Assembly: GCF_030411735.1 (NCBI RefSeq)
Contig: NW_026848153.1
Span: 496,001-560,000, forward strand
Length of the DNA: 64,000 bases
Origin: Phialemonium atrogriseum
Lineage: Eukaryota > Ascomycota > Sordariomycetes > Cephalothecales > Cephalothecaceae
Direction of reading: 5' to 3'
The notes below the pieces were generated by a model, which saw only the letters and a list, made by a program, of their open reading frames with translations, searched no databases and had not been told where the DNA came from. Position 1 is the first letter of the stretch. Each line of letters opens with the position of its first letter. Both the position numbers and the translations under genes were made by a program. Shown piece by piece: positions 11,290 to 22,687 of the stretch.

Positions 11290-11788
11290 GCGGCATCTAT
11301 CCGGGTAAGTACACCTACCAGACAATGTGGCGGTCGAGAAGATGGCCGAGGTCTGCATGGAGAGCCATGACAAGTCCTTCGATCCATTGTCCGCGAAGGC
11401 GACATCTTGGTCGGGCTTCAACTTTGGCTGTGGCAGCTCGCGGGAGCGGGCCGCGACGGCGATCCTTGCCAAGAAGATCCCGCTAGTCGTGTCTGGAAGC
11501 TTCGGAAACATCTTCAGCAGGAACAGCATCAATAACGCTCTTCTGGGCGTCGAAGTGCCAAAGTTTGTCCAGCGGCTACGGGAGACATTCGGCAACGACA
11601 GGGTCCTTACGAGGAGCACGGGATGGAAGTTCATCTGGGATGTGAGACGGAGCAAGGTCATGGTTACCGAGGGCGAGGGCGGCGCTACCTGGAGCCAGAA
11701 GGTCGGCGAGCTGCCGCCGAATGTCCAGGATCTCATTGCACGGGGCGGGTTGGGGAAATGGGTGAAGCACCAGAGTTCATTGTCATAG
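11290..11788 (+). pseudogene. LYS4: Homoaconitase (LYS4-type) C-terminal swivel-domain remnant, frameshifted
   Basis: The region matches the last quarter of homoaconitase, the mitochondrial enzyme that converts homocitrate to homoisocitrate in the fungal alpha-aminoadipate lysine pathway. Three frames share the homology. GIYPGKYTYQ (about 11292-11321) is in one frame. NVAVEKMAEVCMES (from about 11324) is in the next, consistent with one lost base. IVREGDILV (about 11385-11412) is in a third. From GFNFGCGSSRE (about 11414) the second frame resumes and stays open to TAG at 11786-11788 (GELPPNVQDLIARGGLGKWVKHQ). The GSSRE substrate loop is intact. The N-terminal three domains with the iron-sulfur cysteines are absent. 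A 148-codon frame from ATG 11342 could still be made, so a swivel-only protein is not excluded, but decay is the simpler reading. Confidence 0.85.
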
Positions 11789-11987
11789 ACGGTTTCTAAA
11801 GATGTTTAGGTATATCTGCCGCTTCGTATGTATATAAGATAGTACGGCTTGTAAGCCGTGCTGCGCTGCTGCTCCAGGGATCCAGGTCTCATGGGGCCAG
11901 GAGTCTCGCAGGGCTAGATTATAAGATATGCCTCAAACGGGCGTTTGATCGAATTCTTTTTTTTTATTCTCGCCGACTCGTAATTTT

Positions 11988-13518
11988 CTAAGCAACACCG
12001 GGATCCTGAGTGGCGCCACGCTCCTCCAGCGAACTCGGTTGCTCAACTGCAATTAGATCGGTCACGGCCTGGCGGCTGGGGACAAGGGCGGTCCGTCTTG
12101 AGCTCTTAACCGCCCGACGATGACGGTTCCCTCGGATGTGCTTTTCCCAACGTTCTTCTGTCATGATCGTGACATCACATACGTCACACTTCCTCTGACA
12201 GGGTGTAAAAGTCTCCCGCTTCTCGCTCACCTCTATCTTCGACGAAAGCACTTCCCTGGCGGTTTCCGAGACATGGGCTGCGAGTGGGAGCTGCTCGCCA
12301 GCAAGAAATTGCCTGGTCAGCTCGGCACCTTTGGTCAAGACCTCCTCGCCCCAGTGGCTGATGTCGGTACTGTCAAGCAGATATAACATGTCTAACGCCT
12401 GCTCATGTCGTAACAGGGGCAGAGTCTTCTTGGTTATCCACTTCACCTGGTAATTTGCATATTGCCTGGTGGCGGTCTTGGTATCGTCAACTCCCGCCTG
12501 CTTCAGCCTGCCGAGCTCAGTCGTCTCGTGATCTCCGTGTGCGACGCCTTGAAGATACGGCTCGAATTCCTTGAAGCCGATGGATTGCCAGATGCCCGTG
12601 GTGCGGTCGACATCCTCTCCAGCGGCCAACCTCCCCTGAAGGTATCGATACACTTCCGTGGTCTCGTCCAGCAGGCCATTGTCCAGCATCTTGTCCACTC
12701 GCTGGTTCAGTCGTTCTTTGAGCACCTCCGGCTGCGAATAGACCCAAAGAAGGAGTGACTGCCACTGGGAGCCGTGGGTCTCCCTGGGTCCGGTGGGATT
12801 CAACTTAGATTCTCTCCGTTTTTGCTGTTCAGCGTATATATCAGACGCCCGTTTCCCCGTTGTAAGATAAATCTCCAAGGAACGGCGGATCTTCCGCCTG
12901 TCGTTTGGGTGCCACCGCTCTGCCATGACGGGGTCTACTTGTCGAAGCTCCTTGATCATGTCTTCGGTGGGGCCGTCAAGTATTGGGAACCTTGAGCCAG
13001 AGTCCTGTGACTTTACTGCTTCGTCCCCAGTTGGTGTTGGAGAGTCGTCGACTAGGCTGTCCTCGAAGAGCAGCCCATTCGTGTAGTAGTGCGTCCCGCC
13101 CACGACGATGGGAAGCCTGCCTCTGCTCCGGATTTCGCGTATCGTCTTGGTGGCCTCGCGCTTGAAAGCACCAACGGTCCAGGTCGCCTCTTCAAGACCA
13201 ATGTTACCAAGGAGATGGTGAGGTATGCCTCGTTGTTCCTTTTCCGAAATCTTGTTGGTGATGATGGGAAGTCCCCTATACATTTGCATAGCATCTGCAT
13301 TGATGATCTCGCCATTGTATCGAACGGCGAGCTCTACGGCAAGCTGTATATCTTGTCAACCCAAATCCTATCATCTAAAATCCGGTGTTGCTTCATACGT
13401 CCGATTTGCCAGTTCCAGTAGACCCTAGGATGACAACTAGCGGTTCCGTCGGTGGCTTCCTTTGCGCCATAGCTGCGGCTGAACTAATAAACTGTCGGCA
13501 GAAGCCAAGGAGTTTCAT
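11988..13518 (-). CDS. MOD5: tRNA dimethylallyltransferase (tRNA isopentenyltransferase)
   Basis: Exons (minus) 13518-13399 and 13343-11988 encode 491 residues; the 55-bp intron has a GTATGA donor and ATACAG acceptor, phase 0. The P-loop is ILGSTGTGKSD, with the dimethylallyl-diphosphate site NADAMQMYRGL and RGRLPIVVGGTHYY. The C-terminus carries the Mod5-type C2H2 zinc finger (CDVCDVTIMTEERWEKHIRGNRH). The enzyme transfers a dimethylallyl group to A37 of tRNAs reading UNN codons. Two in-frame ATGs exist. The one at 13518 opens a basic, acid-free stretch (MKLLGFCRQFISSAAA) resembling a mitochondrial presequence. The one at 13470 (residue 17, context GCTATGG) is stronger and gives a 475-residue form. 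Yeast MOD5 makes mitochondrial and cytosolic/nuclear isoforms in this way. It is divergent from SEC61. Confidence 0.95.
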
Positions 13519-13553
13519 CAGTAGGAAAGCGGAAGGCGAACGGCGGGATTCAT
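13518..13553 (-). promoter_or_regulatory. uORF whose stop overlaps the first MOD5 ATG
   Basis: An ATG at 13553-13551 opens an 11-codon frame (MNPAVRLPLSY). It stops at TGA 13520-13518, so stop and MOD5 ATG share one base in the sequence TGATG. This arrangement can permit termination-reinitiation or bias scanning toward the second ATG at 13470. The sequence is clear. Whether the uORF is in the mature leader is not known, since a 5' UTR intron could end at the CCACAG just upstream. Confidence 0.5.
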
Positions 13554-13976
13554 GTTCGCTGTGGAGAGTTACAGGTGAGTTCACAGGAAGCTACCTGAGT
13601 CCTAACCTCTTTGTGGCAGGACTTAATTCCTCCAATAAGGATTTGTTGGAGAAATAGGTAGGTCATCTTGGTGAAGCTTGTATGGCAATGCCCCATATTT
13701 GCGGCTCCACACCAACAGGGGGCCACAGCTTCCAGCTTTCCATTTCCAAGACTGGTCACGTGCGGGGTGCTAGTGAAATTGGGGACACATCACAGATTTG
13801 GACCATTTTTGAAGCCAGATCTGCCGCCACGGTCCATTTCCACTTCTCCTTTTAAGACACTTTGTCAACCTCTCTTCACCTTCCTCGCCGAGCCATTGCT
13901 GCTCATTCCCATTTTTCCTTTCCTTTCTCTTCTCTCGAATGCGCCCTCTTTAATTGAGCGCTCATAATCCATCAAC
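13554..13976. other. Divergent MOD5-SEC61 promoter region
   Basis: These 423 bp separate the MOD5 uORF from the SEC61 ATG. They hold a GTCACGTG E-box-like palindrome (CACGTG at 13757-13762). A pyrimidine-rich tract (about 13840-13950) just before SEC61 is typical of strongly expressed fungal genes. No third gene is seen. Confidence 0.55.
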
Positions 13977-15614
13977 ATGAGTTCCTGTAAGTTTTCGCGT
14001 TCGAGAGAACAACTCTGCCCGAAGCTCGCTGAACTCTCAGCTTGAATCATCGTTTGCCCTCCAGCTTAGATCGCATTTGCAGTTGTGATTTGCAGAATGC
14101 TAACATGTGCGATTCCATCGATGCAGTACGATTTCTTGACTTGGTCAAGCCGTTCGTGCCGTTCCTCCCCGAGGTTCAGCAGCCGGAGACCAAGATCCCC
14201 TTCAACCAGAAGATGATGTGGACGGGTCTCACCCTCCTGATCTTCTTGGTCATGAGCCAGATGCCCCTCTATGGCATTGTGTCATCGGACACGTCCGACC
14301 CGCTGTATTGGCTCCGGATGGTGATGGCGAGTAACAGAGGAACACTGATGGAACTGGGTATCACCCCTATCATCTCGTCTGGCATGGTCTTCCAACTCTT
14401 GGCTGGCACCCACATGATCGACGTCAACCTCGACCTCAAGTCGGATCGTGAGCTCTACCAGACCGCTCAGAAGCTCTTTGCTTTCGTCCTGTCAGCTGGC
14501 ACCGCTACCGTCTACGTCTTCACTGGTCTTTATGGGCCGCCTTCCGACCTCGGTGCTGGAATTGTGTTCCTCCTCATCCTCCAGTTGGTCATTGCCGGCA
14601 TGATTGTTATCCTGCTCGACGAGCTTCTCCAGAAGGGATACGGCCTCGGAAGCGGCATTTCGCTGTTCATTGCTACCAACATCTGCGAGTCGATCATGTG
14701 GAAGGCATTCTCCCCGACCAGCATCAACACTGGCCGCGGCCCCGAGTACGAGGGTGCCGTCATCGCCCTCTTCCACCTCCTGATGACCTGGCCCAACAAG
14801 CAGCGTGCCCTCCAGGAGGCTTTCTACAGGCAGAACCTTCCCAACATCATGAACCTCTTGGCCACTCTTCTGGTTTTCGCCGCCGTCATCTACCTCCAGG
14901 GCTTCCGTGTTGAGATCCCCGTCAAGTCTTCGCGCCAGCGTGGTGCCCGCGGTTCCTACCCCATCCGCCTCTTCTACACCTCGAACATGCCCATCATGCT
15001 GCAGTCTGCCCTTTCGTCCAACATCTTCCTGATCAGCCAGATGATGTATTCGCGATTCTCGGAGAATCTTCTCGTGCGCCTGTTCGGTGTCTGGGAGGCC
15101 AAGGAGGGATCGTCTCAGCTCTCTGCCACCTCTGGTCTCGTCTACTACATGTCTCCTCCCCTGAACTTCAAGGAGACTCTCCTGGACCCCCTCCACACCG
15201 TCGCCTACATTGCCTACATGCTTACCGCTTGTGCTATCTTCTCCAAGACGTGGATCGAGGTCTCCGGCTCCAGCCCTCGCGACGTCGCGAAGCAGCTCAA
15301 GGACCAGGGCCTTGTCATGGCCGGCCACCGCGACCAGAGCATGTACAAGGAGCTAAAGCGCATTATCCCCACGGCCGCCGCATTCGGTGGTGCCTGCATC
15401 GGAGCTCTCTCCGTTGCCAGCGACCTCATGGGAGCTCTTGGCTCGGGAACCGGTACTCTACTCGCCGTCACGTAAGCCTACCCATTTCCAAAACCCCGGC
15501 TCGTCAGCGGATGACAGGGATGACTGACAATTTCATAGCATTATCTACGGCTACTTTGAGATCGCGGCCAAGGAGGGCGATCTTTCAGGGATGAAGGGCA
15601 TGATAATGGGTTAA
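13977..15614 (+). CDS. SEC61: Sec61 translocon alpha subunit
   Basis: Exons 13977-13986, 14127-15471 and 15539-15614 encode 476 residues, the usual length. The first exon codes only for MSS plus one base. The 140-bp intron 1 (GTAAGT, branch TGCTAACAT, acceptor ATGCAG) joins it to RFLDLVKPFVPFLPEV. Intron 2 is 67 bp. Ten membrane spans fit the family, starting with MMWTGLTLLIFLVMSQMPLYG; the plug region reads GIVSSDTSDPLYW. The pore-forming subunit accepts signal peptides and membrane segments from the ribosome or Sec62/63 at the ER. Conserved cytosolic-loop residues (GFRVEIPVKSSRQRGARG) for ribosome docking are present. The CT-rich leader agrees with high expression. Longer in-frame readings starting inside intron 1 lack family support. 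Confidence 0.97.
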
Positions 15615-17508
15615 GATGCCGATACCGGACTCGTTTGGTGTCTCATTCCGCTTTTGTTCAAATATCTTGCAGCCAATGGCGAACGAGAGAAGTGCTATCG
15701 CCGCCATGTGTAATACCAGAACAAAATATATCATAAAGGGAGGGCTTTGCTAAAAGCGAGAGGGCGGGTTGGAAAAATGCATGAGGACTCGGAAGCTTGG
15801 CATTTCCCGCGAAGATTGGGCGGCTCTTGCTGCCTGGGACTGGTCCTGAAAGCAAGTTGTACTGTACAGCCAGAATATCAAGAATCATGATTCCACGTCC
15901 TCCAGCCATGGGTGCGGCCTGCTTTGGAAAGGGTCAAGACTATAGAAGTCCACGGCGGAGTCGACGCTTCTCTCCTCTTCTCTCTTCCAGATTCGACTGG
16001 CCATGTTGTTCATGGGCGAGCTCGATTGGTGTATGGACGGGTCCAGGAACATTATGCAGGTCCTTCAGAAGATACCAATGGCATGGTGGTGTTTTGTGGA
16101 AGGACAATCTTAGGGATGTCCCAGAATATGCACAAAAAGGGCTAAGCACTAAAGCTGTATGACCGATATGATCATGGTCAATCTTCGTAGTCTTAGAACT
16201 TGTCTCAGGTCCTCGGGCCTCGACCCTCGAGTTGGATAGGAATGTTTATCTTCCCAGATGCGAAGCTGCCTCTCAGTTCTTGGCTAATGGGAAGAGGTCG
16301 TGGCCAAGAAGGACGGGCTGTGGCGAAGCTAAAGCCATACCTCCATCCTCCATGGCCTCGAGCGAGGGTAGAGGCGGCCGCCTGGGGCGGGGCAGGACCT
16401 AGCCGCGCTAGTAGTGGAGCGGGTTAGGACGCTCGCTGTGGGAGGTGCGCGGCTAGGGCGCCGACAGGAGATTAAAATATTTGCTCATCACTGAGGTAGT
16501 GCGTCAAGAATGTCAACATCGCGTCGTGCCCTTCACGAGCTTCTGGAGAGCTGGCTTCAATTCCAGGAGCGGTGGGGCGACTTATAACGTCATTACGGTA
16601 TGGCAGCTGAGTGGCTGTTGAGGAATCACGCTAGTAGGTTCGTAGACACAGAGTTACGAACTGCAGGGACTCAGTTCCCGTCTTTTCGGGATTTCCCAAG
16701 CCCCTAATTCGGTTGACTTAATTCAAAGCTTCCAAGGTTCTTGGTTGATAAGAGAGAATAGAGAGGGAGAAAGAGAAACATAGGCCCCACCGTTTTTATT
16801 AACTACATACCTTAGGTTAGGTAGGTAGGTAGAGGTTCATGCGTGCACATACTCTAATCCGTACATACTATGTAAAATAGCCTGGGACAGAAGAGGAAAG
16901 AGGGAAGCAGAAGTGGGGGAAAGAGGGGGAGATAGCACAGAGACTGACAGGGAAGGAAATGGGAGAGAGAGAGAAGAGAATCGGTCTGACTCACAGTCAC
17001 ACTTCCATCTAAAGACATGGAAATCTTCAGCAAGGAAAAGAGTAGATGTCGAATGGACCTCTGTTTCCCCAGGCCCAGCCCAAAACCTTAAACCCTTATT
17101 AGCTGCAGCATGGAGGCTGCAATTGCAAGATACGCCACTGATAAGCCCCCCCCCAGAAAGGCGTGAAGATGATCCCGGACCCAGGCCGGTGAGTGTGACC
17201 CCACCGCTAACTGCTTGGCCGGTATCCACCGACCAGAAAAAAAAGAGCCGGGTCTAATGTACGGGTTAGTTCCTCAATCCCTTCGCCTGTTCTTCCATCC
17301 CTACGTTCCTTTTCTTCAACCAACTCTGTCTTCTGCCCTCCCACCCGGATCTCCAGGGAAAGAGCCTTGCTTTTTTTCTTTTTTTATCCCATCGAGCTTC
17401 ATCCTTGTCTTTGGTTGCTGAACTGCCGAGGCGCACGTTCAGCCTTTGGACACAGGCCAGCTCGCTTCGTCTCCGTTGTCGGCCGAACGTGGGCCGTGGG
17501 GTCAAAAG
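15615..17508. other. Intergenic region between SEC61 and the ABC transporter
   Basis: These 1.9 kb hold no recognisable gene. A TTAGGTTAGGTAGGTAGGTAG tract lies at about 16812-16832. A purine-rich tract lies at 16888-16982. Pyrimidine-rich DNA precedes the ABC transporter start (17270-17400). Frames at 15658-16162 show no family resemblance. Confidence 0.5.
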
Positions 17509-20500
17509 ATGGGATTTGCGTCATGTCAATGGCCGGTATGGCAGCGCGACGACTTCACGCGCTGCTTCCAACAGGAGTGAGTGACAACCCCAGACATCCA
17601 CCCAGATCAATCCCTCAGCCACTAATACCTCCTTCTTCCACCTTAGCTATTTGCAGGTTCTGTTGCCGGTAGTAGTCGTCTGTCTCTCCTTTCTGCATCT
17701 ATCCACAAGCAGCATCTGGCGAGTAGTCAAGATAAAATTCGGGCAATCCAACGGACACTCGCGACTCGCCGCCGACGGTCCCAATGAGGACTCCGCCATC
17801 GCCCACACCGACGTGCCCCCTGAAGAGGAGCTGGTCAGCGAAAGTGGCGATGACGAAGACTTGGCTATCGGCGGGCGCTTGGCATTGGTGAGGACGACGA
17901 CGAAAGGGTCGATAGTCCAGGCCGACACCCCGACCGGCCAGACGCTGTTGGTCGTGGTGGAAGAGCTTGCTATTGCTGGTCTTGTTGCGGTTAATGTTGT
18001 TGCACTGGCCACGGGCTCCTTCGGCGACAGGGACGGCCATATCGCGGCCATTACCGGCCTGTCCGTCTGGCTCTATGTGCTCACGCTCACGTCCTTACGG
18101 CTCTTCTTGAGCAAGACTCAATGGCGCGTGCGGCATCTGTGGAATCACACTGCTGCCATCTACAGCCTCCAATGGCTGTTCACCATCGCCATCTTCCGTT
18201 CTGTCCTGGTCCATGCCATCTCCCCCCTGGCAAGGACCTTGGTGGTTATCGAGTTCTTGCTAAACACTCTCCTCTTTTCCATGGCGATTTCGACGCGCAA
18301 GGGGAACAAAACTGTCCTGCTGGAGTGGGAGGATGGGATCGAGCCATCGCGAGAGAATCTTGCTTCGATCTTCTCTCGTTATACCTTCTCCTGGGTTGAT
18401 CCCATTGTGTGGGCTGGCTATTCTCAACAGCTCGACATGAAGAAGGTGTGGAACTTGCTCCCCAAGGACAAGGCCGCCGCCGTTCTTGCCAATTACCGCC
18501 AGTTCAAGAAGACAACCAAGCTGGCCTTCCACCTGCTAAGCTACTTCAAGGCCATGCTTCTCGCCCAAGCTGCCTGGGCCGTCATGTCAGGTATCTTCAC
18601 TTTTGCCCCCACCATGCTCTTGAAGGCGATTTTGGAGTACGTCGAGGCCCCTGGAGAGACCCCGAGGAACGTTTTGTGGCTATATGTGATCCTCCTACCA
18701 CTGAGCGACATCGTCCGTTCAGTTGGCGATGCCCAAGCGCTCTGGATAGGCCGCAGAATCTGCATCAACATTCGGGCTATTCTGGTAGGCGAGATCTACG
18801 CCAAGGCTCTCCGTCGAAAGGCCTCCAGTGGGAATGATTCCGTTCTGGGATCCGGCAAGGACAACAAATCTCCGGCGAAGAAGGGATTCCTGGCCAGGGC
18901 CAAGCGCGCACTCGGGCTTGCGAAGGAAGACACCAAACAGCAGAATGGCCAGCCTGCGGCTCACACCGCTCCAGGCGCCCCAGGCCAGAAAGACAACAGC
19001 GCAGCGGACGAACAAGCCAACCTTGGAACCATCATCAATCTCATGTCCGTGGACAGTTTCAAGGTTTCCGAAGTCACCTCCTATCTTCATTTCCTCATCG
19101 CCTCTGCGCCCACTCAACTCCTCGTGTCCATCATCTTGCTATATAAGGTCATGGGCCTCAGCGCAATCCCGGGCTTCGTTGTCATGGCCTTGCTTCTTCC
19201 GATCAACATATTTTTCGGAAAGGCCTTCAACAGCAGCCAGAAGAAAATCATGGCCGCAACCGATAAACGCATTCACACGACGAACGAGATCTTGCAGAAC
19301 ATCAGGATCATCAAGTATTTTGCTTGGGAGCACCGATTCAGCAACAACGTTGACGTGAAGCGCCGCGCAGAACTTGAGGCGTTGAGAAAGCGATTTATCA
19401 TCTGGGCTAGTGCCGTGGCTGTTTGGAATACCGTACCCATCCTGATTACCTTCTTCTCGTTCCTGGTCTACACCGTTATCGAGAAAAAGCCCCTCTATCC
19501 GTCGGTTGCCTTCACGGCCATTTCCCTCTTTATGCTCCTCCGGTATCCCCTCGACCAACTCGGCGACATGATCGCACACGTCCAGGAGTCCAAGGTCTCC
19601 ATTGACCGTATCGAAGAGTTCCTGTCCGAGGAAGAGACGGAGAAGTTTGAGCAGCTCGGCCGAGACAACATCGACGAGAACGGCGACCGTGTGATTGGGT
19701 TCAGAGACGCAACCTTCGTCTGGGGTGGCCGGGATGTGGTCGCCGAGGACGGATCGATGGCATTCCGCCTACTGGATCTTGACGTCTACTTCAAGCTTGG
19801 CAAGTTGAACGTCATCACCGGACCCACCGGTTCCGGTAAGACGTCGTTGTTGATGGCATTGCTGGGAGAGATGACCTTGATGGAAGGCCGTGTCTATCTC
19901 CCGGGCGGCCGCAGCCGAGAGGACGTCCGGCCAGATCCCGAAACCGGGCTTGCAGAGACATGCGCGTACGTTGCGCAACAAGCCTGGCTGGTCAACGGAA
20001 CTGTGAGGGAGAACATTCTCTTCTCTGCGCCCCTCGATCAGAAGCGGTACAAGGATGTGATTGTGGCCTGCGCCCTAGAGAGAGACCTGGAGATATTGGA
20101 CAATGGAGACGAGACATTGGTAGGCGAGAAGGGCATCACGCTTTCCGGAGGACAGAAACAGCGAATCTCGTTGGCGCGAGCCGTCTACTCGAACTCCAAG
20201 CACCTGCTCCTTGATGACTGCCTCAGCGCTGTCGACTCCCACACTGGTCAATGGATCTTCAACAATTGCATCATGGGCCCGCTCATGAAGCACCGAACCT
20301 GCATTCTGGTCTCGCACAACATCCCGCTGTGCGTACCGTTTTCGGACTTCGTGTTGACGATGAACAACGGCCGTATCACGGCTCGAGGCACGCCCAAGGA
20401 GCTGATTGCCGCTGGCAAGTTTGGGGAGGACATTCAGAGATCTCGGCCCGGATCTTCGCACGTCTCCCGGGTCCCCTCAAGGGTACCATCGAGCATTGGG

Positions 20501-22687
20501 GAGAATAGTGGAGAGACACTAGTCAACGAGGCCGATGGCACCGACCGCCTCACAAAGCCCAAGAGCTCCACGTCAGAAAAGCCAAAGGCTGCGATGGATG
20601 AGGACAGGGCCACTGGTGCAGTCAAATGGCCGGTCATGAAGCTCTACCTGAGATCTATGGGTGCCTGGTGGTTCTGGGCCGTTGCCTTCCTGGTCTTCGG
20701 CGTCCAACAGCTCAGCGGTGTCGCGTCGAATATCTGGATCAAGGAGTGGGCCAATCAGTATACGATTGAGGAAACCTCGAAGATCGAGTTCAACATGAAC
20801 TCGCAAAGCTACTCTGCGCAGTCGATCTCGCCTACCTACTTTGCGTCCATCGCCAACTACGCAAGGGGCAACGCGACCATGTTTGCGGCTACCGGGGACG
20901 TCGACGTGAACGTTCAGTACTACCTGATTGTTCTAGCAGTTATCGGTCTGGCCGGCGCATTGACCGCTCTCGTCAGAGATCTCTGGATCTTTTTGGGCTC
21001 GCTCAATGCTTCTTGGAAGCTTCACAACCGCCTAATGACCGCTGTGGCCGGCGCAAGGTTCAAGTTCTTCGACGTCACGCCGCTCGGTCAGATGATGAAT
21101 CGCTTTAGTAAGGATCTAGAGGCGGTCGACCAGGAAGTGGCCCCGATTGCCATCGGTGTCATGACCTGCGCCCTCGGCATTATCGTCACCATCGTGCTGA
21201 TTGCGGCTATCACGCCCGGCTTCCTGATCGCCGGCTTCTTCATCACCGTCGCGTACTGCTTCCTCGGCTCTTTCTACCTGCACAGCTCGCGAGACCTGAA
21301 GCGGTTGGAATCGGTCGAACGGAGCCCCCTGTTCCAGCAGTTCGGCGAGACCTTGAGTGGCGTCACAACCATCCGCGCCTATGGTGACGAGAGGCGCTTC
21401 GTGCGAGATAATCTGGCGAGAATCAACAAGCAGCTGCGACCGTTTATCTATCTATGGGCTGCTAACAGATGGCTCTCCTTCAGAACAGATCTTCTGGGAG
21501 ACCTGGTAGCCTTCTTTGCCGGCGTATTTGTCATCACCAGCCTTGGAAAGATCGATGCTGGCTCAGCCGGTATCTCGTTGAGCTACGCGATCGGCTTTGC
21601 CGATAACATCCTGTGGCTTGTTCGTCTCTACTCGGTGAACGAGCAGAACATGAATTCTGTGGAGCGCATCAAGGAGTACCTCGATGTCGAGCAGGAAGCC
21701 GAGGCTATCGTTGAGAAGAACCGCCCTCCGCAGAACTGGCCCAGCCGGGGCTCGGTCGAGTTCATCGGCTACTCTACGCGCTATCGCAAGGAGCTCGAAC
21801 CCGTCCTTCGGGACCTCAGCTTCAAGATCCAGGCGCGGGAGAAGGTCGGCATCGTTGGCCGCACGGGTGCAGGAAAGAGCTCGTTGGCGCTGGCCATCTT
21901 CCGGGCTTTGGAAGCCGATCAGGGGAAGATCCTTATCGACGACATCGATATCGGATTGATTGGATTGCGGGACCTGCGCGAGGCTATCACAATCGTGCCG
22001 CAGGAACCTACGTTGTTTATGGGCACGATACGGAGCAATCTTGACCCCTTCGAGATCTATACCGATGAGCAGATATTTGAAGCTCTCCGCCGTGTGCAGC
22101 TCATCGGCCCTAACGAGTCGACGACGCAACCGAATACACCCCTCCTTCCCCAGACGCCAGTTATCGCAACCCCCGAGGGCGAAAACCCTCCAACCCCGAC
22201 TACGAACAAGAACGTCTTCCTCGACCTCTCAGCCCTGGTTGCCGAATCCGGCAGCAACCTCTCGCAAGGTCAGCGGCAGCTCCTGTGCCTGGCTCGAGCG
22301 CTGCTTAAGAACCCGAACGTCTTGGTCATGGACGAGGCGACGGCATCGATCGACTACGCCACCGACGGCAAGATCCAGGAGACAATTCGCGAGCTGCAGA
22401 GCACCATCATCACGATTGCCCACCGACTCCAGACCATTGTGGATTACGACAAAGTTCTCGTGCTTGACAAGGGAGAGGTCGTTGAGTACGCTCATCCCTG
22501 GGAGTTGATGCGCAAGAAGGACAGTGTGTTCCGGAGTATGTGCGAGATGACCGGGGATTACGACACGTTGGCGAAGGCGGCAAAGAAGGCTTGGAAAGAC
22601 ACGAGACTGGTCGATGTGGATGACGATGAGGAGGAGAACACAAGCGACAGTCAGAACGGGGCGGACGGGTCGACAACCAGTTCTTAG
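17509..22687 (+). CDS. ABCC (MRP-type) full ABC transporter
   Basis: Exons 17509-17576 and 17647-22687 encode 1,702 residues. The first exon (MGFASCQWPVWQRDDFTRCF) and the 70-bp intron restore the usual fungal ABCC N-terminus. Order: hydrophobic TMD0-like N-terminus, TMD1 (ending near residue 670), NBD1, acidic/Ser linker, TMD2, NBD2. NBD1 has Walker A GPTGSGKTS (about 748), signature LSGGQ (855) and Walker B LLLDDCLSAVD, where the catalytic Glu position is Asp (D880). NBD2 has Walker A GRTGAGKSS (about 1427), signature LSQGQ (1561) and intact VLVMDEATASID. One degenerate and one competent site is the ABCC norm. Such proteins export glutathione or bile-acid-type conjugates at the vacuolar or plasma membrane; Ybt1/Bpt1-like or other subclass is undecided. 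A loop near residues 405-465 between TM helices is long and charged. Confidence 0.94.

Noticed and set aside
11305..11310. GTAAGT in the homoaconitase remnant as an intron donor
   Set aside because: These bases encode the GK of the conserved GIYPGKYTY block, and no acceptor downstream restores the next conserved block in frame.
14492..15328. 278-codon minus-strand frame inside SEC61
   Set aside because: It is the antisense of a GC-rich, highly biased gene; the protein is Glu/Gly/Val-rich and not recognisable.
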